From Emiliania huxleyi CCMP1516 (lineage: Eukaryota; Haptophyta; Isochrysidales; Noelaerhabdaceae): a stretch of DNA of 64,000 bases. Shown here piece by piece: positions 10,364 through 21,229 of the stretch. Where the stretch lies: assembly GCF_000372725.1 (NCBI RefSeq), contig NW_005201318.1, forward strand, positions 102,342 to 166,341. The letters run 5' to 3'. The notes under the pieces are model-generated. The model ran no database searches and was not told the DNA's origin. It saw nothing but the letters and a program-made list of their open reading frames with translations. Position 1 is the first letter of the stretch. The number at the start of each line of letters is the position of its first letter. The position numbers were made by a program, and so were the translations under genes.

Positions 10364-11656
10364 ATGACTTTCACTACCCAGCTGTCTCACTACGAGCCAG
10401 ACACGCGGCGCCGCGTCACCTACCTGCGCGCGCGAGCCGACGACGACCCGCCAGCCTACGCCGGGTCGACGCAGACGCTCGAGACGGTCATCCACGACGC
10501 GCGGGCCAGCTCTCAGTCTCACACGCTTGACGAGTCAGCGTTTGCGCTCGTCCAGCATCCGACGGCGCTGAAAAATGAGGACTTCTACTCGGAGCGCGTG
10601 GTGAGCGACTACTACGCCGAGATGCAGGATCTGCTGAAGAAGCACACCGGAGCCACGCACGCCAAAATTTTTCACCACCAAGTACGCTGCGCGGAGAAGA
10701 GCAACGCGTCCGTTGCAAAGGACGGTTCGTTCGACACGTCGACCTCGGTGCAAGGATACGCGCACGGGATCCATACCGACTCGAGCGGCCCACACGCCGA
10801 GACGCTGTGGCGGCACTTTGTGCAGGGCGAGCCTGCCGCGTGCAGAACCGGACGCTTCGTGTACATCAACGCCTGGCGCAACATCTCGTCTTCGCCCATC
10901 GAGCAGGACCACTTGGCAGTCCTCGACGAGCGCTCGCTGGTGAAGCCAGACGACTATGTCCACGTCGATCTGAAGGGCGTGGGCTACGACGTGCTGCAAT
11001 ACGGCCTCTCCTCGCGGAACGCGGGCCGCCATCGCTGGTTCTACTTTCCCAAGATGGTTCGGGACGAAGTGCTCCTCTTTAAGCAGTACGACAGCGACTG
11101 CAGCAAGAGCGGGAGGTGTTGCTTCCACACGGCCGTGCGCGACCCGACTGCTCGCGCCGACGCCCCGCCGCGCGAGTCCATCGAGGTGCGTGCGATTCTC
11201 TTTTTTGCGAATCACGAAGGCCCAAACACCTGCCCGGTGCTACCCGCCGAGGAGGGCGCGACGGACGACGGCTGCGACGAGGCTCGCGCCCGCGAGGGCG
11301 CTACCAAGCTTGCCGGCGCGTGCACGTTTGTCAAGAGCAATGCCATGTACCGCGCAATGGTTCAGAAGCACATGAAGGCCGACTATGAGACTGGCGGCGC
11401 GCTGGCGGTGATTCGCAAGTTTGCGGACGACGAGCAAGGCACCCTTGGCCTCAAGAGTGCGAGCGCGGAGACGAAGGAGCGCGCGGCGCAGCTGGCGTTC
11501 GGCGCGGGGCTGGCGAAGCGGGACGTCGATGAGCTCTTCTGCGGCCCCTCGGCGGCGGTGCTCTTTCTGCAGTCGCTCCAGCAGTCGCGACTCGCCGCGG
11601 CAATGGCAGGGTGCGCCATCGGAGCGCTAGTGGCTGGCCGCCTCGCCGCTCGATAA
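10364..11656 (+). CDS. CmcJ / GA4-desaturase-like oxygenase
   Basis: Single-exon, 430-aa protein of the CmcJ/AsaB/GA4-desaturase-like group (Fe(II)/2-oxoglutarate-type oxygenases in fungal and bacterial secondary metabolism). Evidence: a central FVYINAWRNISSSPIEQDHL block (about residues 166-185), HRWFYFPKMVRDEVLLFKQY (223-242) and DAPPRESIEVR (266-276). Candidate metal ligands are H137-x-D139, with H223 and H255 downstream. The C-terminal 130 residues are extra compared with the usual 280-300 aa and end in a hydrophobic stretch (LAAAMAGCAIGALVAGRLAAR), which suggests a tail anchor. Start is the ATG at 10364. The substrate is unknown. An AT-rich run with AATAAA-like motifs follows 70 bp after the stop. 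Confidence 0.75.
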   Translation: MTFTTQLSHYEPDTRRRVTYLRARADDDPPAYAGSTQTLETVIHDARASSQSHTLDESAFALVQHPTALKNEDFYSERVVSDYYAEMQDLLKKHTGATHAKIFHHQVRCAEKSNASVAKDGSFDTSTSVQGYAHGIHTDSSGPHAETLWRHFVQGEPAACRTGRFVYINAWRNISSSPIEQDHLAVLDERSLVKPDDYVHVDLKGVGYDVLQYGLSSRNAGRHRWFYFPKMVRDEVLLFKQYDSDCSKSGRCCFHTAVRDPTARADAPPRESIEVRAILFFANHEGPNTCPVLPAEEGATDDGCDEARAREGATKLAGACTFVKSNAMYRAMVQKHMKADYETGGALAVIRKFADDEQGTLGLKSASAETKERAAQLAFGAGLAKRDVDELFCGPSAAVLFLQSLQQSRLAAAMAGCAIGALVAGRLAAR

Positions 11657-12441
11657 TGTGCGGCTCAGGGTCGTCCGTGTGTACGCGTCTCGTGTGAATT
11701 CAGTTTGCGACATCGATGGGCAATTTAAATGTAAAATAAAATAAAAAGTCACTCGATCTAAGATTAAGGGCGGCTCCTTTTTGTGCCTACCGCGAAAAAC
11801 TCGACGGTTTTGGGCGCGGCAGACGCAGACGGAGCGCGCGCGCGTGACAGGAAGCTCTCGGCAGGTTGGGAAGCAAGCACGTTAACGGGGTGGATCCTAC
11901 TAGCGCGAGATATTTTCTTTTTTGCACCGGGAACGCGGGAAGCCAATCAATCGCTGTCCGGTTTCTCTCCCTCCGCAGCGGGTGGCCTACTGGCCTGCTT
12001 GGCCTCCCACCCACTCGATGCGGGCTAGGAGTTGAGTTGAGTAGTGCATCAGTCATCGCATCTTGAGGAAACCCCGAACGATGCGCGTCTTTTCATGCAA
12101 TTGCCCGCCGATATAAATACACCGATATAGCGCATATGATCGAAGCCGCCTCTTTTGGACCAGGGAAGGGCCCACGAGGCGAGGCACCGCGGTGCGCAAC
12201 CCTCCCCTGCCACGCGCAGCACCGCTTCTGCGCGCGTCTGGGCCTCACACCCTCACCACACGGTGCCATAACGCACTCCTGCTGGATGTGCTTCTCTCCA
12301 CTCCACGCAGGAGCCAACCCCGCCCTCTCTCGAGCGCCCCCTGGGGCCCGCGCGCCTGCCAACTCCTGCCCCCCCTGGTCCGCGCGCCTGGCTGAGGCGG
12401 CATGTCTGCGCACCGCAGGGCGACTGCGCGCAGGAGAGCCC
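11657..12441. other. Spacer with 3' flank and promoter
   Basis: The first 100 bp are AT-rich (TAAAATAAAATAAAAAG near 11732), which suits a 3' UTR of the oxygenase gene. A TATAAATA-like sequence at about 12112 may belong to the promoter of the gene starting at 12442 (weak). No coding exon seen. Confidence 0.4.
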
Positions 12442-13901
12442 ATGCCGCCCTCGCTCTTCCTCTTCCTCTCAGCACTGCTCGTGTCCACCAGCGCGGCGGA
12501 CATTGAAGAATTTGTAGTGGTGGAATGGACAGACCATACAACCTGTGCTGGAGCCGGTTTACTTGCTCTCGATCCAAACACCAACGACTGCAATAACGTT
12601 CCTCTGATTTGGCAAATTGTCCATCAAATATGCAGTACGATGGATTTGGCGGATGCGTCTCGTGTGGATCACATGGCTTTGTGTGCAAGCAGGTTATTGT
12701 GTCCTCCTCCTCCTCCTCCTCCTCCTCCTCCTCCTCCATCTCGCCGTCACCACCGCCGCCCTCGCCCCCGCCCCCTGCCCCGCCGCCACCGTCGCCGCCT
12801 GGCTGCGACGGTCGCACGTGGACCCATACGGTGAGCCAGCACGTATACGACCATAATACTGAGCGGCTTACGGGCGTCACAATCGAGGAATGCAAGATTG
12901 CATGCTGCAACGCTCAGGCGCGGTACGGCTTCGTCTGCCTCTCGTTTGACTGGTTTGTAAACGAGGGGAGCAGGTGCGATCTGAGCGACGAGGGGCCCTC
13001 TACTGTCGCCCTGACGGCCAACAGTGGAGCATATGACAACTACGCGCTAGTGCCCTTGCCGCCGCCCGAGGCAGGACAGGCGAACGGCGATCCCCACCTG
13101 ATGCTGGCTCACGGAGGCAAGGCGGACTTCCGCGGCACCGACAAGGGCATCTACAACTTCCTCTCGGCCAAGAACCTCTCGCTCAACGTGATGACAGAGT
13201 TTGCCGACTTTTACCTGCACGACACGGACCACCCCCGACACAAGCTAGTGCACGGCTCCTTCCTCACGCAGGCGCACGTCGTTGCGAAGACCGGCGGCGG
13301 GCGCACTGTGCGCGCTTCGTACTGGGCGAGCAAGATCGGTCCGCTCAACATCGGGTGGATGAACGCGACCATCGACCGCCAGCAGGCCTTCGCGCTCGGG
13401 CCGCACACGACCAAGGTGGTCGACGATGTCTCGCTGCACATGGACTACTCCTCGCTGCATGTCACCACTGGCGAGTGGGAGCTTGCGATCACACCGCAGG
13501 CTGTCGAACGCTCGGTGGCGGGGCCCGTGCGGCGCATCGATGTGCAGATGACGCCACGCGTCGCCGAATCCCAGTTATCCGTGCCGCCCCACGGGATGAT
13601 TGGCCAGTCGTGGGACGGCGACAACAAGGCAGTCTTCGGTGAGGAGGACGAGTTCCCTGTGCGCGGCGAGTACACCACGAGCGCGATGGCCGAGGGGGCT
13701 ATCGAAGGCGTGCCGACCGACTACCTGATGTCCTCACCCTACGCCACAGACTTCAAGTACTCGCGCTTTGGCCTCAACCATGCCTCCCCGCGCGACGTGT
13801 CCAAGCTGACCGGCCGCGTCAAGGCAGCTAGCCCTCAGGCTGCTAACGGTGCCGGCGTCGTGGAGAAGGAGATGGAGTTGTCGGCAGGGCAGGCTTCCTG
13901 A
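12442..13901 (+). CDS. Secreted PAN/apple plus VWD-like domain protein
   Basis: Start is the ATG at 12442, which opens a signal peptide (MPPSLFLFLSALLVSTSA). Then come a Cys-containing segment, a poly-Ser (TCC repeat) and SPPPP linker, a PAN/apple-like domain (CDGRTWTHTVS...EECKIACCNAQ...YGFVCLSFDW) and a C-terminal domain starting GDPHLMLAHGGKADFRG, paralogous to the 1534-4067 protein on the other strand. The signal-peptide frame and the downstream frame differ. A 38-nt GT-AG intron (12598-12635) joins them as CNN|YDGFGGCVSCGSH, but the frame just before (ANCPSNMQ) also looks coding, so a one-base error is possible. Role: surface or matrix protein (inference). Confidence 0.68.
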
Positions 13902-14258
13902 GCGCGGTGACGTCCGCCGGCTGGGCCTCCCGCTCCATCCGGGGCGCGCTTTCTTTCGTTTGTTTGGCAGCGAGGCGTGCTGGCGCTACTCGTATTCTCT
14001 CTCTCGCATGGTGGGAGGAAGCGGCGCGGGCGGCGAGCGCACGAGGGTGAGGATCGGGAGGAGGGCGGAGCCGAGTGCGGCTTTGGGGAGGGTCAGGGGG
14101 AGAGGGCGGGGTGGGTTGGGGTGAGGCGGGTGCCGGAGGAGGCCCCGGCCTCTTCGGCGGCCCAAAAGGGTCGTCGCCGGCTGTGACTTTCTTGGTGCCA
14201 GTCCGAACCGTTCGCGGGGTTCGCGGGGCAGCCTCGCCCGAAAACCGGAGACACACAC
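13902..14258. other. GC-rich spacer, nothing recognised
   Basis: G-rich on the plus strand between two plus-strand genes. No exon, repeat or RNA gene recognised. Confidence 0.35.
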
Positions 14259-15063
14259 ATGCTCCCCCCGCTATTCACCTCGACCGCCCCTCCGCCCGCG
14301 ATCAGCGATTACTCCGTAGCCGGCGCTGGCTTCTTCACTTCCATCCGCATTCCTGCAGCACTGCTGGCTGCCAGCTCCCTCAGTGATGCCTTTCGCCTCG
14401 CGTCAGCGGCAAAGGATCCCAGATTCGCGACGCCGGCTTGGAAGAGGCTGACAACCACTTACACGCTCGTGATGCTGTTTGCCTTTGGGTGCCCTAACTA
14501 CGACCGCGACGGGCGCTCTCACGAGCATTTTCGCACCGAATTACCCCTACCATAGGTGCGAGCTCATGACCATCTTCATGTCGACTGCCTCGTCGAATCG
14601 GCTTTTGTCGGGCCAGTTCGACCCAATGGCTACCAGTGCGATCGCCCTTCTGGTTCGCGAGTTTGAGTGGGAGTATGTGACGGTCCGTTGCCAGTTCATG
14701 ACTGGCATGCTGGCGTATTCGGCGGGCCAAATAATCCGCATTGCATACGAGCTGCACGAAACGGTTCTTTTGGCACGCTCGGCAATGTGCTTTCTTGCCT
14801 TTGCAACTCTCAACATGCTCGCCTTCTTCAACTCTCACCTCGTCTACTATGGGTCGTACACACAGCTGTGTCGTCGCTTCGCTGTGTTGACTTCGGCACA
14901 AATGTTCTCGGGACGCGCACTACCGCTGCTCGCGATGCTTTGCCTCGCCGGCGCTTCGGTGTTTTTTGTAGCGTCCTTGGCGGACTCCGACAAGGATGGG
15001 AACGTGACGTACGACGAGTTGGTGAGGTTTCTCAAGCGAGGCATCGGGCATCGGGCAACTTGA
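14259..15063 (+). CDS. Polytopic membrane protein with one EF hand
   Basis: Two exons, 14259-14488 and 14556-15063, joined by a 67-nt GT-AG intron with a CTAAC branch-like motif. The join LVMLFAFG|CELMTIFMS keeps the frame and continues a hydrophobic helix. The product is about 245 aa with four or five membrane segments and a C-terminal EF-hand loop (DSDKDGNVTYDEL) only eight residues from the last hydrophobic stretch. The first part (ISDYSVAGAGFFTSIRIPAAL) is faintly like Frag1/DRAM-type proteins, but I do not assign a family. Confidence 0.6.
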
Positions 15064-15405
15064 TGCCGGTGGGTGCAATGGCCAACGGTGCCGTCGTGCG
15101 ACCCTATTGGGCTCAAGTAGTCCTCAGGTCGACTCAGGGGAGATTGAGCAGTCGAGCCGGCCCGCTGCGTGATCTATCATCCCCCCTTTCCCCGTCCGTT
15201 CTGTGTCCTCTTTTCCCGTGCTCTGAAATCATATGAACCGAAGCGGGGGTGCGAAACTCATATTCCAGAGCAGCTACCCCTCGCCCAACATGAATGATGG
15301 GGGGCGGTCTTCGGGAGGACTAGACGTCGGCGAGGCTGTCGCGACAACATCCTCGCCCATTGATGAGACTTCATTGAAGGGGGTTCGAGGGGCTCGCTCA
15401 GCTTG
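15064..15405. other. Convergent spacer
   Basis: Between the 3' ends of a plus- and a minus-strand gene. No further feature recognised. Confidence 0.35.
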
Positions 15406-17650
15406 TCACATGGTCGGCTCGACTGTCCAGCACTTGTTGAACAAGACTGGGTGCTCGGATCGGTCCTCAAGAACGGTGGTGATGGCATCCCACGCGCCGA
15501 AGATCAAGAAGGAGGGCAGCAGCACGCAGAGGTAGAGAAAGCACATCACCTTCGGGGCGGGCGGGCGGGGGGGGTGGGGGGGGTGGGAAGGGGGGGTGCT
15601 ACGGCTTACATCGCATCCCAACAAGGTAAGGCCGTTTTCATCGCGTCACGTCTGATACACCCCATCCCCCGTCCTTCCCGCTCCCACCAGACACCTTGTC
15701 GAAGCCGGCGACATCGATGTTTTTCTGGTGGCACGCGAGCAGGTAGAAGAGTGGCGGCCAACCGAACACAATCGGCGCGCCGGCGAATGCACCAAGGAGC
15801 GACTGGATTGCCCCAAAGCTGGGAACTGCGGTAGCAACAAGGAAGGAGGCGCCGATGACTACGATCGACAACACGAACCAGCGGGCGCGCGCCCCTGTGC
15901 CGCCCATGATGATGGGCGTCTTAGGGAAGAGCAGTCTGTAGATAACGTTCATGAAGGGAATGCCAAGGCACAGGTACGCCACGAGGATATGGAAGGCAAC
16001 GAGCCCGCCCACGAGGGACGTTCGCCAACCCTGCGCAGCGACGGGCGGCGTCAGGTCGGCAGACGCGGATAAGAGTGCGACCGCGGCGGTCGGCGGCACG
16101 GGGCGTAGAGTGTGCAGCAACGCTTGAGGGCCGGTCTAGAGCTCGTGTAGCAGATGTCTCGGAAGAAAAGGCGGGTCTTGAAACGTGGAAGAGTCACCTC
16201 CTCGAGCGAGTTTGGAAGAAAATCTTCGACCCCGACGCCTTGCAGGCCATACGCTGTCACGACGGTGAACATGTAGGTGAGCGTCATGAGGGCGTACGAG
16301 GTAGATATCGCCTTCGGCGCGTCGCGCTCGTCTTGCATTTCAGCAATCACCTCGCAAAAGATGTCCTGTCCCTGGTACGCAAAGACGATCGCCGTGAGCG
16401 CACCTGACCAACGGGCCGGACTTGCAATGAGCGTGGAGGTGGACTTTGAGGTGAGGGCATCTAGTGGGCGCGGCGGTAGCAGCCTCGAGTTTCTGAACCT
16501 TCATCTTTATCTCGACTAAATCTTAGTCGTGCTCACCGAAGAAGTCGATGAAGCCGGTTTCCTTCGGCGGCCACAGGGTAGTCTGCGTCGTTGCATCGCC
16601 GCTCCCGCCCTCGTTGTTGGCGGCGTCCACAAAGAGCTTTGCGATGATGATGCAGATGGCGGTGATGATGGCGATGGTCGACGCGCCGCACAGGCTCGAG
16701 ATTTCGACAAGCGTCGTAAACTGCGAGGCGGAGAGGCGTCAGAGGTACAGTCGCGGGGAAGAGCTGAGGCTGCGATGGCAGCAGAGTGTATCACAGCGTC
16801 TGGCGACGGCCTTGAAACGGTAATGACGCGCGCAAGGGAATGCATCTTTAGAAGTGCTCGGGATACCTGCATTGGCAGCACGACCGCCAGCGCCATGATT
16901 GCCGTCCATTCCCAATCACATATTTGCGCATTGGGCGCGATGAAGATGAGCGACTTGCCTGCGGTGAGCAAGTAGTAGGGCAGGAGCAGGCCCCAATTGG
17001 CCACAATGATGGTACGAGAGATGGCACCAAAGCAAGGCCCGACGGTGCGCACGGCCAGGTCACCATAGCCGCCAGCGCCCTCCCCTCTATACAGCTCTAC
17101 TCTGCAGCGCGCAAGCAGGACCCCGGAGTAGGTGCTGCAAAAGGCGAACACCATCAGCGTTGTTACACTTGCAATCCACCCCAGGCGCGCTGCTGCCCAC
17201 GGTAAGCCGAGGGCACCGACCCCCATCACCTATGGATCACACGCCGGGGTGCGGTCGCCGCGCTGCAGCGCCCCGCCGGCCAGAGTAGAAGACTGCAAGT
17301 GGGTCCAATCCCCACCAGCGCGAGTGCTCACAGCCCGCCACCCTTGCACTGCCGAGCGTCAGCTGGTCCTCGCAGCGATGCGAGGCCGTCGCCGCGATCG
17401 CATGCGAAACTCGCCGGGAGACACACACGCCAGCGAACCCGCCCGTGTAAAGGGTGGTGGCAGGTGAGCATGGCGCCCCCCACTGCGCACTAGCTGTCTG
17501 TGCCCCGCTCACCTCTCCGAGGATGACCAGCCCTGCGTTGAACCACGTCGCTTCAAAGCTGGGCTTATCGCGCGAGAGGCGGGAATCGGCGGTCTTACGG
17601 CTGGACGACCCAGGCGTCGTCGCGCGCGAGCTCTGCTGTCCCGTCTGCAT
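15406..17650 (-). CDS. AAAP-family amino-acid transporter, six exons
   Basis: Predicted 456-aa transporter of the amino acid/auxin permease (SLC32/36/38-like) family, with about 11 membrane helices. Exons: 17650-17513, 17229-16867, 16720-16537, 16403-16198, 16030-15695 and 15549-15406; all five introns are GT-AG. Signatures: SFEATWFNAGLVILGE|VMGVGALGLPWAAARLGW (the helix-1 GxGxLGLP region spans the first intron), ANWGLLLPYYLLTAGKSL and AIVFAYQGQDIFCEVIAEM. Phases agree at every join and the helices continue across them. The start at 17650 is the first ATG in the frame; a further upstream exon cannot be excluded. It likely moves neutral amino acids with protons across the plasma or vacuolar membrane (family knowledge); the substrate is not predictable. 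Confidence 0.82.
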
Positions 17651-18088
17651 GGTTGGAGCGCGCAATGCCGTCGGGGGACGGACGACGTCACGATTGACAA
17701 CGGGTTTGAACGAAAATCGCCCGGGGTGGGTGTCGCCAGTGGCGCCGGCGACCGCCCAGCACGGCGCGGCGGGTCCACAACCGAGGCGCTCGGCACAAAA
17801 TGCGCCTACCTAGGCGGGCGTTCACCCGCCCTGAATCGCGACTCGCCGCTTTCCTCCCTGGCGAGTACAGACCACGCCTGCTATTCACAGCACAAGCTTT
17901 GCCTGGCTCCCCCCCCTGTGAGAAAGTGAGGCGTGGTCTGTCCTCCCCGTGCTTTCTCCCTTGTCGGTAGGTAGGTAGGTAGAAAGGTGAAGAACAGCCA
18001 GGCTCGGACTGGACACCAACGCGGTATCGGTGGACGCGTCGGTAACCAGAGAAAGAAAAATACTCGCTGCCCCCGAAACGGTGGCGAG
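17651..18088. other. Divergent promoter region, transporter / kinase
   Basis: A 438-bp gap between divergent starts. 17983-18045 (GAAGAACAG(C)CAGGCTCGG...) recurs in the same gene-sense orientation upstream of the helicase (about 24655-24720) and in its duplicate (about 31860-31925), so it may be a shared promoter or 5'-UTR repeat. Confidence 0.4.
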
Positions 18089-18192
18089 ATGCTGCTCGGG
18101 CGACTTCGATCGACGAGTGCGATCAGCCGCCGATCGTTTGCCCGCATCGCCCGTCGCGCGTTCCATCGGCCGGTTGCTTGCACGAGTGCTTC

Positions 18193-18265
<73 letters not shown>

Positions 18266-21160
18266 GCGGTGCAGCACGGCGCTCCAGCATCTGCGGAGAC
18301 CGGGCGCCGACGGGTCACCGATGACTACTCCCTTGGCGCGGAGCTTGGATCGGGACACTTTGCGACCGTCCGACGCGGGGTCTGTCTGCGCACTGGCAAG
18401 GAGGTCGCCGTCAAGATAGTGCCCAAGACGATGCAGACGGCAGAAAGCATCCGCCACGAGTGCACCGTGCTGCAGCGCGTGAGCATCCACAAGCGCGTGG
18501 CCTCGCTCGAGGCTCTCTATGAAACGGACGAGCACTTTTACATCGTGATGGAGTACGTGTCGGGCGGGGAGCTTTTCGATCACCTCTGCGAGCATGGCGC
18601 GTACTCGGAGCGGGAGGCGGCGACTCTCATCTCCGAGCTGGCGGGGGCGATTGCGATCTGCCACGCGCAAGGCGTGGCGCACGCCGATATCAAGCCCGAG
18701 AACCTCTTGCTGACCCACGACGGCCACGTCAAGCTGGTCGACTTCGGGCTCTCCTGCCAGTACGTCAACAACGAGCGCGTCGACCCGAACGTTGGCGCTC
18801 GGCTCTAGATGCGGAACACCCCTGCTCCAACACGCCCTCGAGAGGACCGCATTCGGCTGCGCTCTAGGCGCGTCGGGCACGGCAGCGTACTGGGCGCCGG
18901 AGGTCTGGGGCTCTGGGTCGCCGGGGCTCACAAACGACATGTGGGCGCTGGGTGTGCTCACGTACATGCTGCTCACCGCGAGTCACCCCTTCGACGACGA
19001 GGGCCAGGCGAGCGACGACCAGATCCGCCACAACATCCTCCACCGGCAGGCATCCTTTGCAGACTGGACCGCTTCCGCGTCGGCGCGGCAGTTCGTCGAG
19101 ATGCTGCTGCGCAAGGACCCGACGACGCGGCTCTCAATCGAGCAGCTGCTGCAGGACGCCTCTCCCGCCGCCCCTTCACCCTCCCCCACGCTGCCACGAC
19201 CTCCTATTCCGCTCCTCTGCCTCTCTTGCACACGCCTCCACCCTGAGAATCCATCCTCGCTCTCTGCAGCACCCGTGGATCGTTGGAATGGACGACGACG
19301 CTCGGAGCCAGAGCACCACCGCCGCTGCCACGTCGGGCGCGCGCACGATGTGGGACCGGGTGCGTCAGCTGCAGCGGGCCGACCGTGCGGATGTCCGCAC
19401 GACCCTGACTGCTGTCCGCGTTGGTGGGACGCCTGCAGGTGCACCAACTGCAACGCGACCAAAAGATGCGCGCTTTCCGAGCGCACACCTCGCGGCTACG
19501 CGCCGCATGCTTCTCAGTGCTGCTGCAGCAGCAAGCGGCCGAGCGGGCCGAGCGGGCAGACGATGCGAGCGAGGGGCCCCATGTGCGCCGCTGGCTGTCG
19601 GCTCAGGCGGGCGCGCGGGCGCTGCGGAGGCACGAATCGCTGCGCGGGCCGATGCTCGAGGGGGAGCTACTCACGAAGACGTTCCGCGTCTTTGACGCCG
19701 ACGGTGAGGGGACCACCCCTGGCCACGGCTACGCGACTGGCTGCGCGCGCTGACGCCTCGTGTCCTGCAGGCAAGGGGTACATCTCTACCGCCGATCTCG
19801 ACCGGGTGCTCCGGCGCTTCGGGCAGAGCAGCGGCAGCGAGCAGCTCCTGCAGGGTGTGACTGAGGGCGACCGCGAGGGGCAGCGCATCACGTACGGCTC
19901 GTTTGTGCGGATGATGACGCACACCGTCAAGCAGGCGGGGCGTCCCAACACACTTCCACCTTCCAGAAGACACTCCCCGACCTCCGCCAAACCACCACCA
20001 CCACCACCACCCTGCTGCGCCGTCTCCACCCGAAGGCGCTTGACAGTGGCGACTACATCTACAAGCCCGGCGACCCCGTGCGCTACTTCTACGCGCTGCT
20101 TGCTGGCGAGGTGGAGGTGGTGCAGCCACGGGAGGACGGCGGCGAGGACGTTCTCACGAGGCTGGGCGCAGGCGATCTCCCCATATCTCCCCCCATCTCC
20201 CCATATCTCCCCCCATCTCCCCACGTTCTCACGAGGTTGGGCGCAGGTGGGCGCTCTTGCCCCCCCTCACCCCTCCCCCTGTCGTGCTCACTCTCACGAG
20301 CGCCAACAGGCGAGTATTTCGGCGAGAACAGCTTGCTCGAGGGGCGGCCCACCCGCTCGGCGGCCATCCGCTGCAGGACGCCGGTGGAGGTGCTCGAGGC
20401 TGCGCACGCACAGCCGGAGCGGGTGGCACATGTTGCTGACGTTGCACGTGATTGCCGCAGGTGCTCAAGCTCTCCAAGGAGGACTTCGAGGCCGGCTTTG
20501 GCGGGCACCGTGCCGCGGGCGGGCCCGATCAGAAGCGCCAGAAGTTGATCGCTTTCATCCAGATGGTGAGCAGGCACGAGAGGGGTCCCCACCGCTGCCC
20601 CCCCTCTGACTATTGCACTGATGTCTGTGGGGATGCCTCATCAGTGCAATAGTCACTCCCTGAGAAGGCACACACCGCCTCGTGTGCAATGCCCCCGTCT
20701 CTTTCGCGAGAGCGTGTGCCCATGGTGCTAGGACGTGTGTCACACTGACTGACTGACTGACTGACTGACTGACTGACTGACTGACTGACTGACTGACTGA
20801 CTGACTGACTGACTGACTGACTGACTGACTGACTGACTGAGCAGGCAGCAGCACCGCGCGCTCGAGGAGGGGGAGCCCGTGTTCTGCGCGGGCGACAAGG
20901 CGGACAAGTTTTACATCCTCGCGTCGGGCAGTCTTGTGGTCGTCGAGCCGCCGGCCGAGGGGGCGGCGGGATTAGAGGCGCACGGGGGGGACACGGCAGA
21001 CGCCTCGCCGTCGCTGGCATCCCGCCGTTCGTCGGGCAATTTGCCGCTCGGGCGCATCCGTGCGCGCGAAGGGTTTGGCGAGATGGCGCTGTTGAGCAAG
21101 CGCGAGGCGCGCCGCACTGCAGTCGCTGCCATGAGCGTGGCGCGCTGGTTGCCACATTGT
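18089..21160 (+). CDS. Protein kinase with EF hands and two cyclic-nucleotide-binding domains (3' end in gap)
   Basis: Order: a basic Ser/Arg N-terminus, a poly-Ala run (GCC repeat), and a CAMK-like kinase domain (LGSGHFATVRRG, VAVKIV, HADIKPENLLL, DFGLSC, GTAAYWAPEV, HPWIV). A helical linker follows, then an EF hand (FDADGKGYISTADL) with a degenerate partner, cNMP domain 1 (GDYIYKPGD, EYFGENSLLEGRPTRSA) and cNMP domain 2 (EGEPVFCAGDKADKFYIL, GFGEMALLSKREARRTA). Introns read: 18795-18867 (GC-AG), about 19158-19269, 19704-19770 (GT-AG), 20172- or 20247-20309, 20390-20460 and 20566-about 20847. Joins near 19390 and 19935 are uncertain. The catalytic HRD is HAD, which lowers but need not abolish activity. 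The 3' end runs into poor sequence and the gap. It combines the parts of a calcium-dependent kinase and of a cGMP-dependent kinase. Start: first ATG at 18089. Confidence 0.72.
18194..18267 (+). repeat. (GCC)n repeat coding poly-Ala
   Basis: About 74 bp of near-perfect GCC repeat, in frame as poly-alanine ahead of the kinase domain. Frame shifts of it read poly-Pro or poly-Arg and are shadows. Confidence 0.9.
20148..20247 (+). repeat. Tandem copy of an exon end with its splice donor
   Basis: The exon end encoding DVLTRLGAG (20148-20172) recurs 75 bp later (20223-20247), separated by ATCTCCCC(C/A)-type repeats. The first copy is followed by a GC donor, the second by a GT donor; both join in frame to EYFGEN at 20310. 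Use of the second would add 25 residues. Confidence 0.75.
20607..20655. repeat. Perfect 17-bp hairpin inside a kinase-gene intron
   Basis: 20607-20623 and 20639-20655 are exact reverse complements around a 15-nt loop, shortly after the donor at 20566. It looks like a very short inverted-repeat insertion. Confidence 0.8.
20743..20840. repeat. (ACTG)n microsatellite in the same intron
   Basis: About 98 bp of ACTG/TGAC tetranucleotide repeat directly before the acceptor of the second cNMP-domain exon. Confidence 0.95.
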
Positions 21161-21229
21161 GCGAGCCGTGAGTGCTTGTAGGTGCGCAGCAAGACGGTGC
21201 GTTGCGCGTCGCCACGGTGCGCGCATCAC

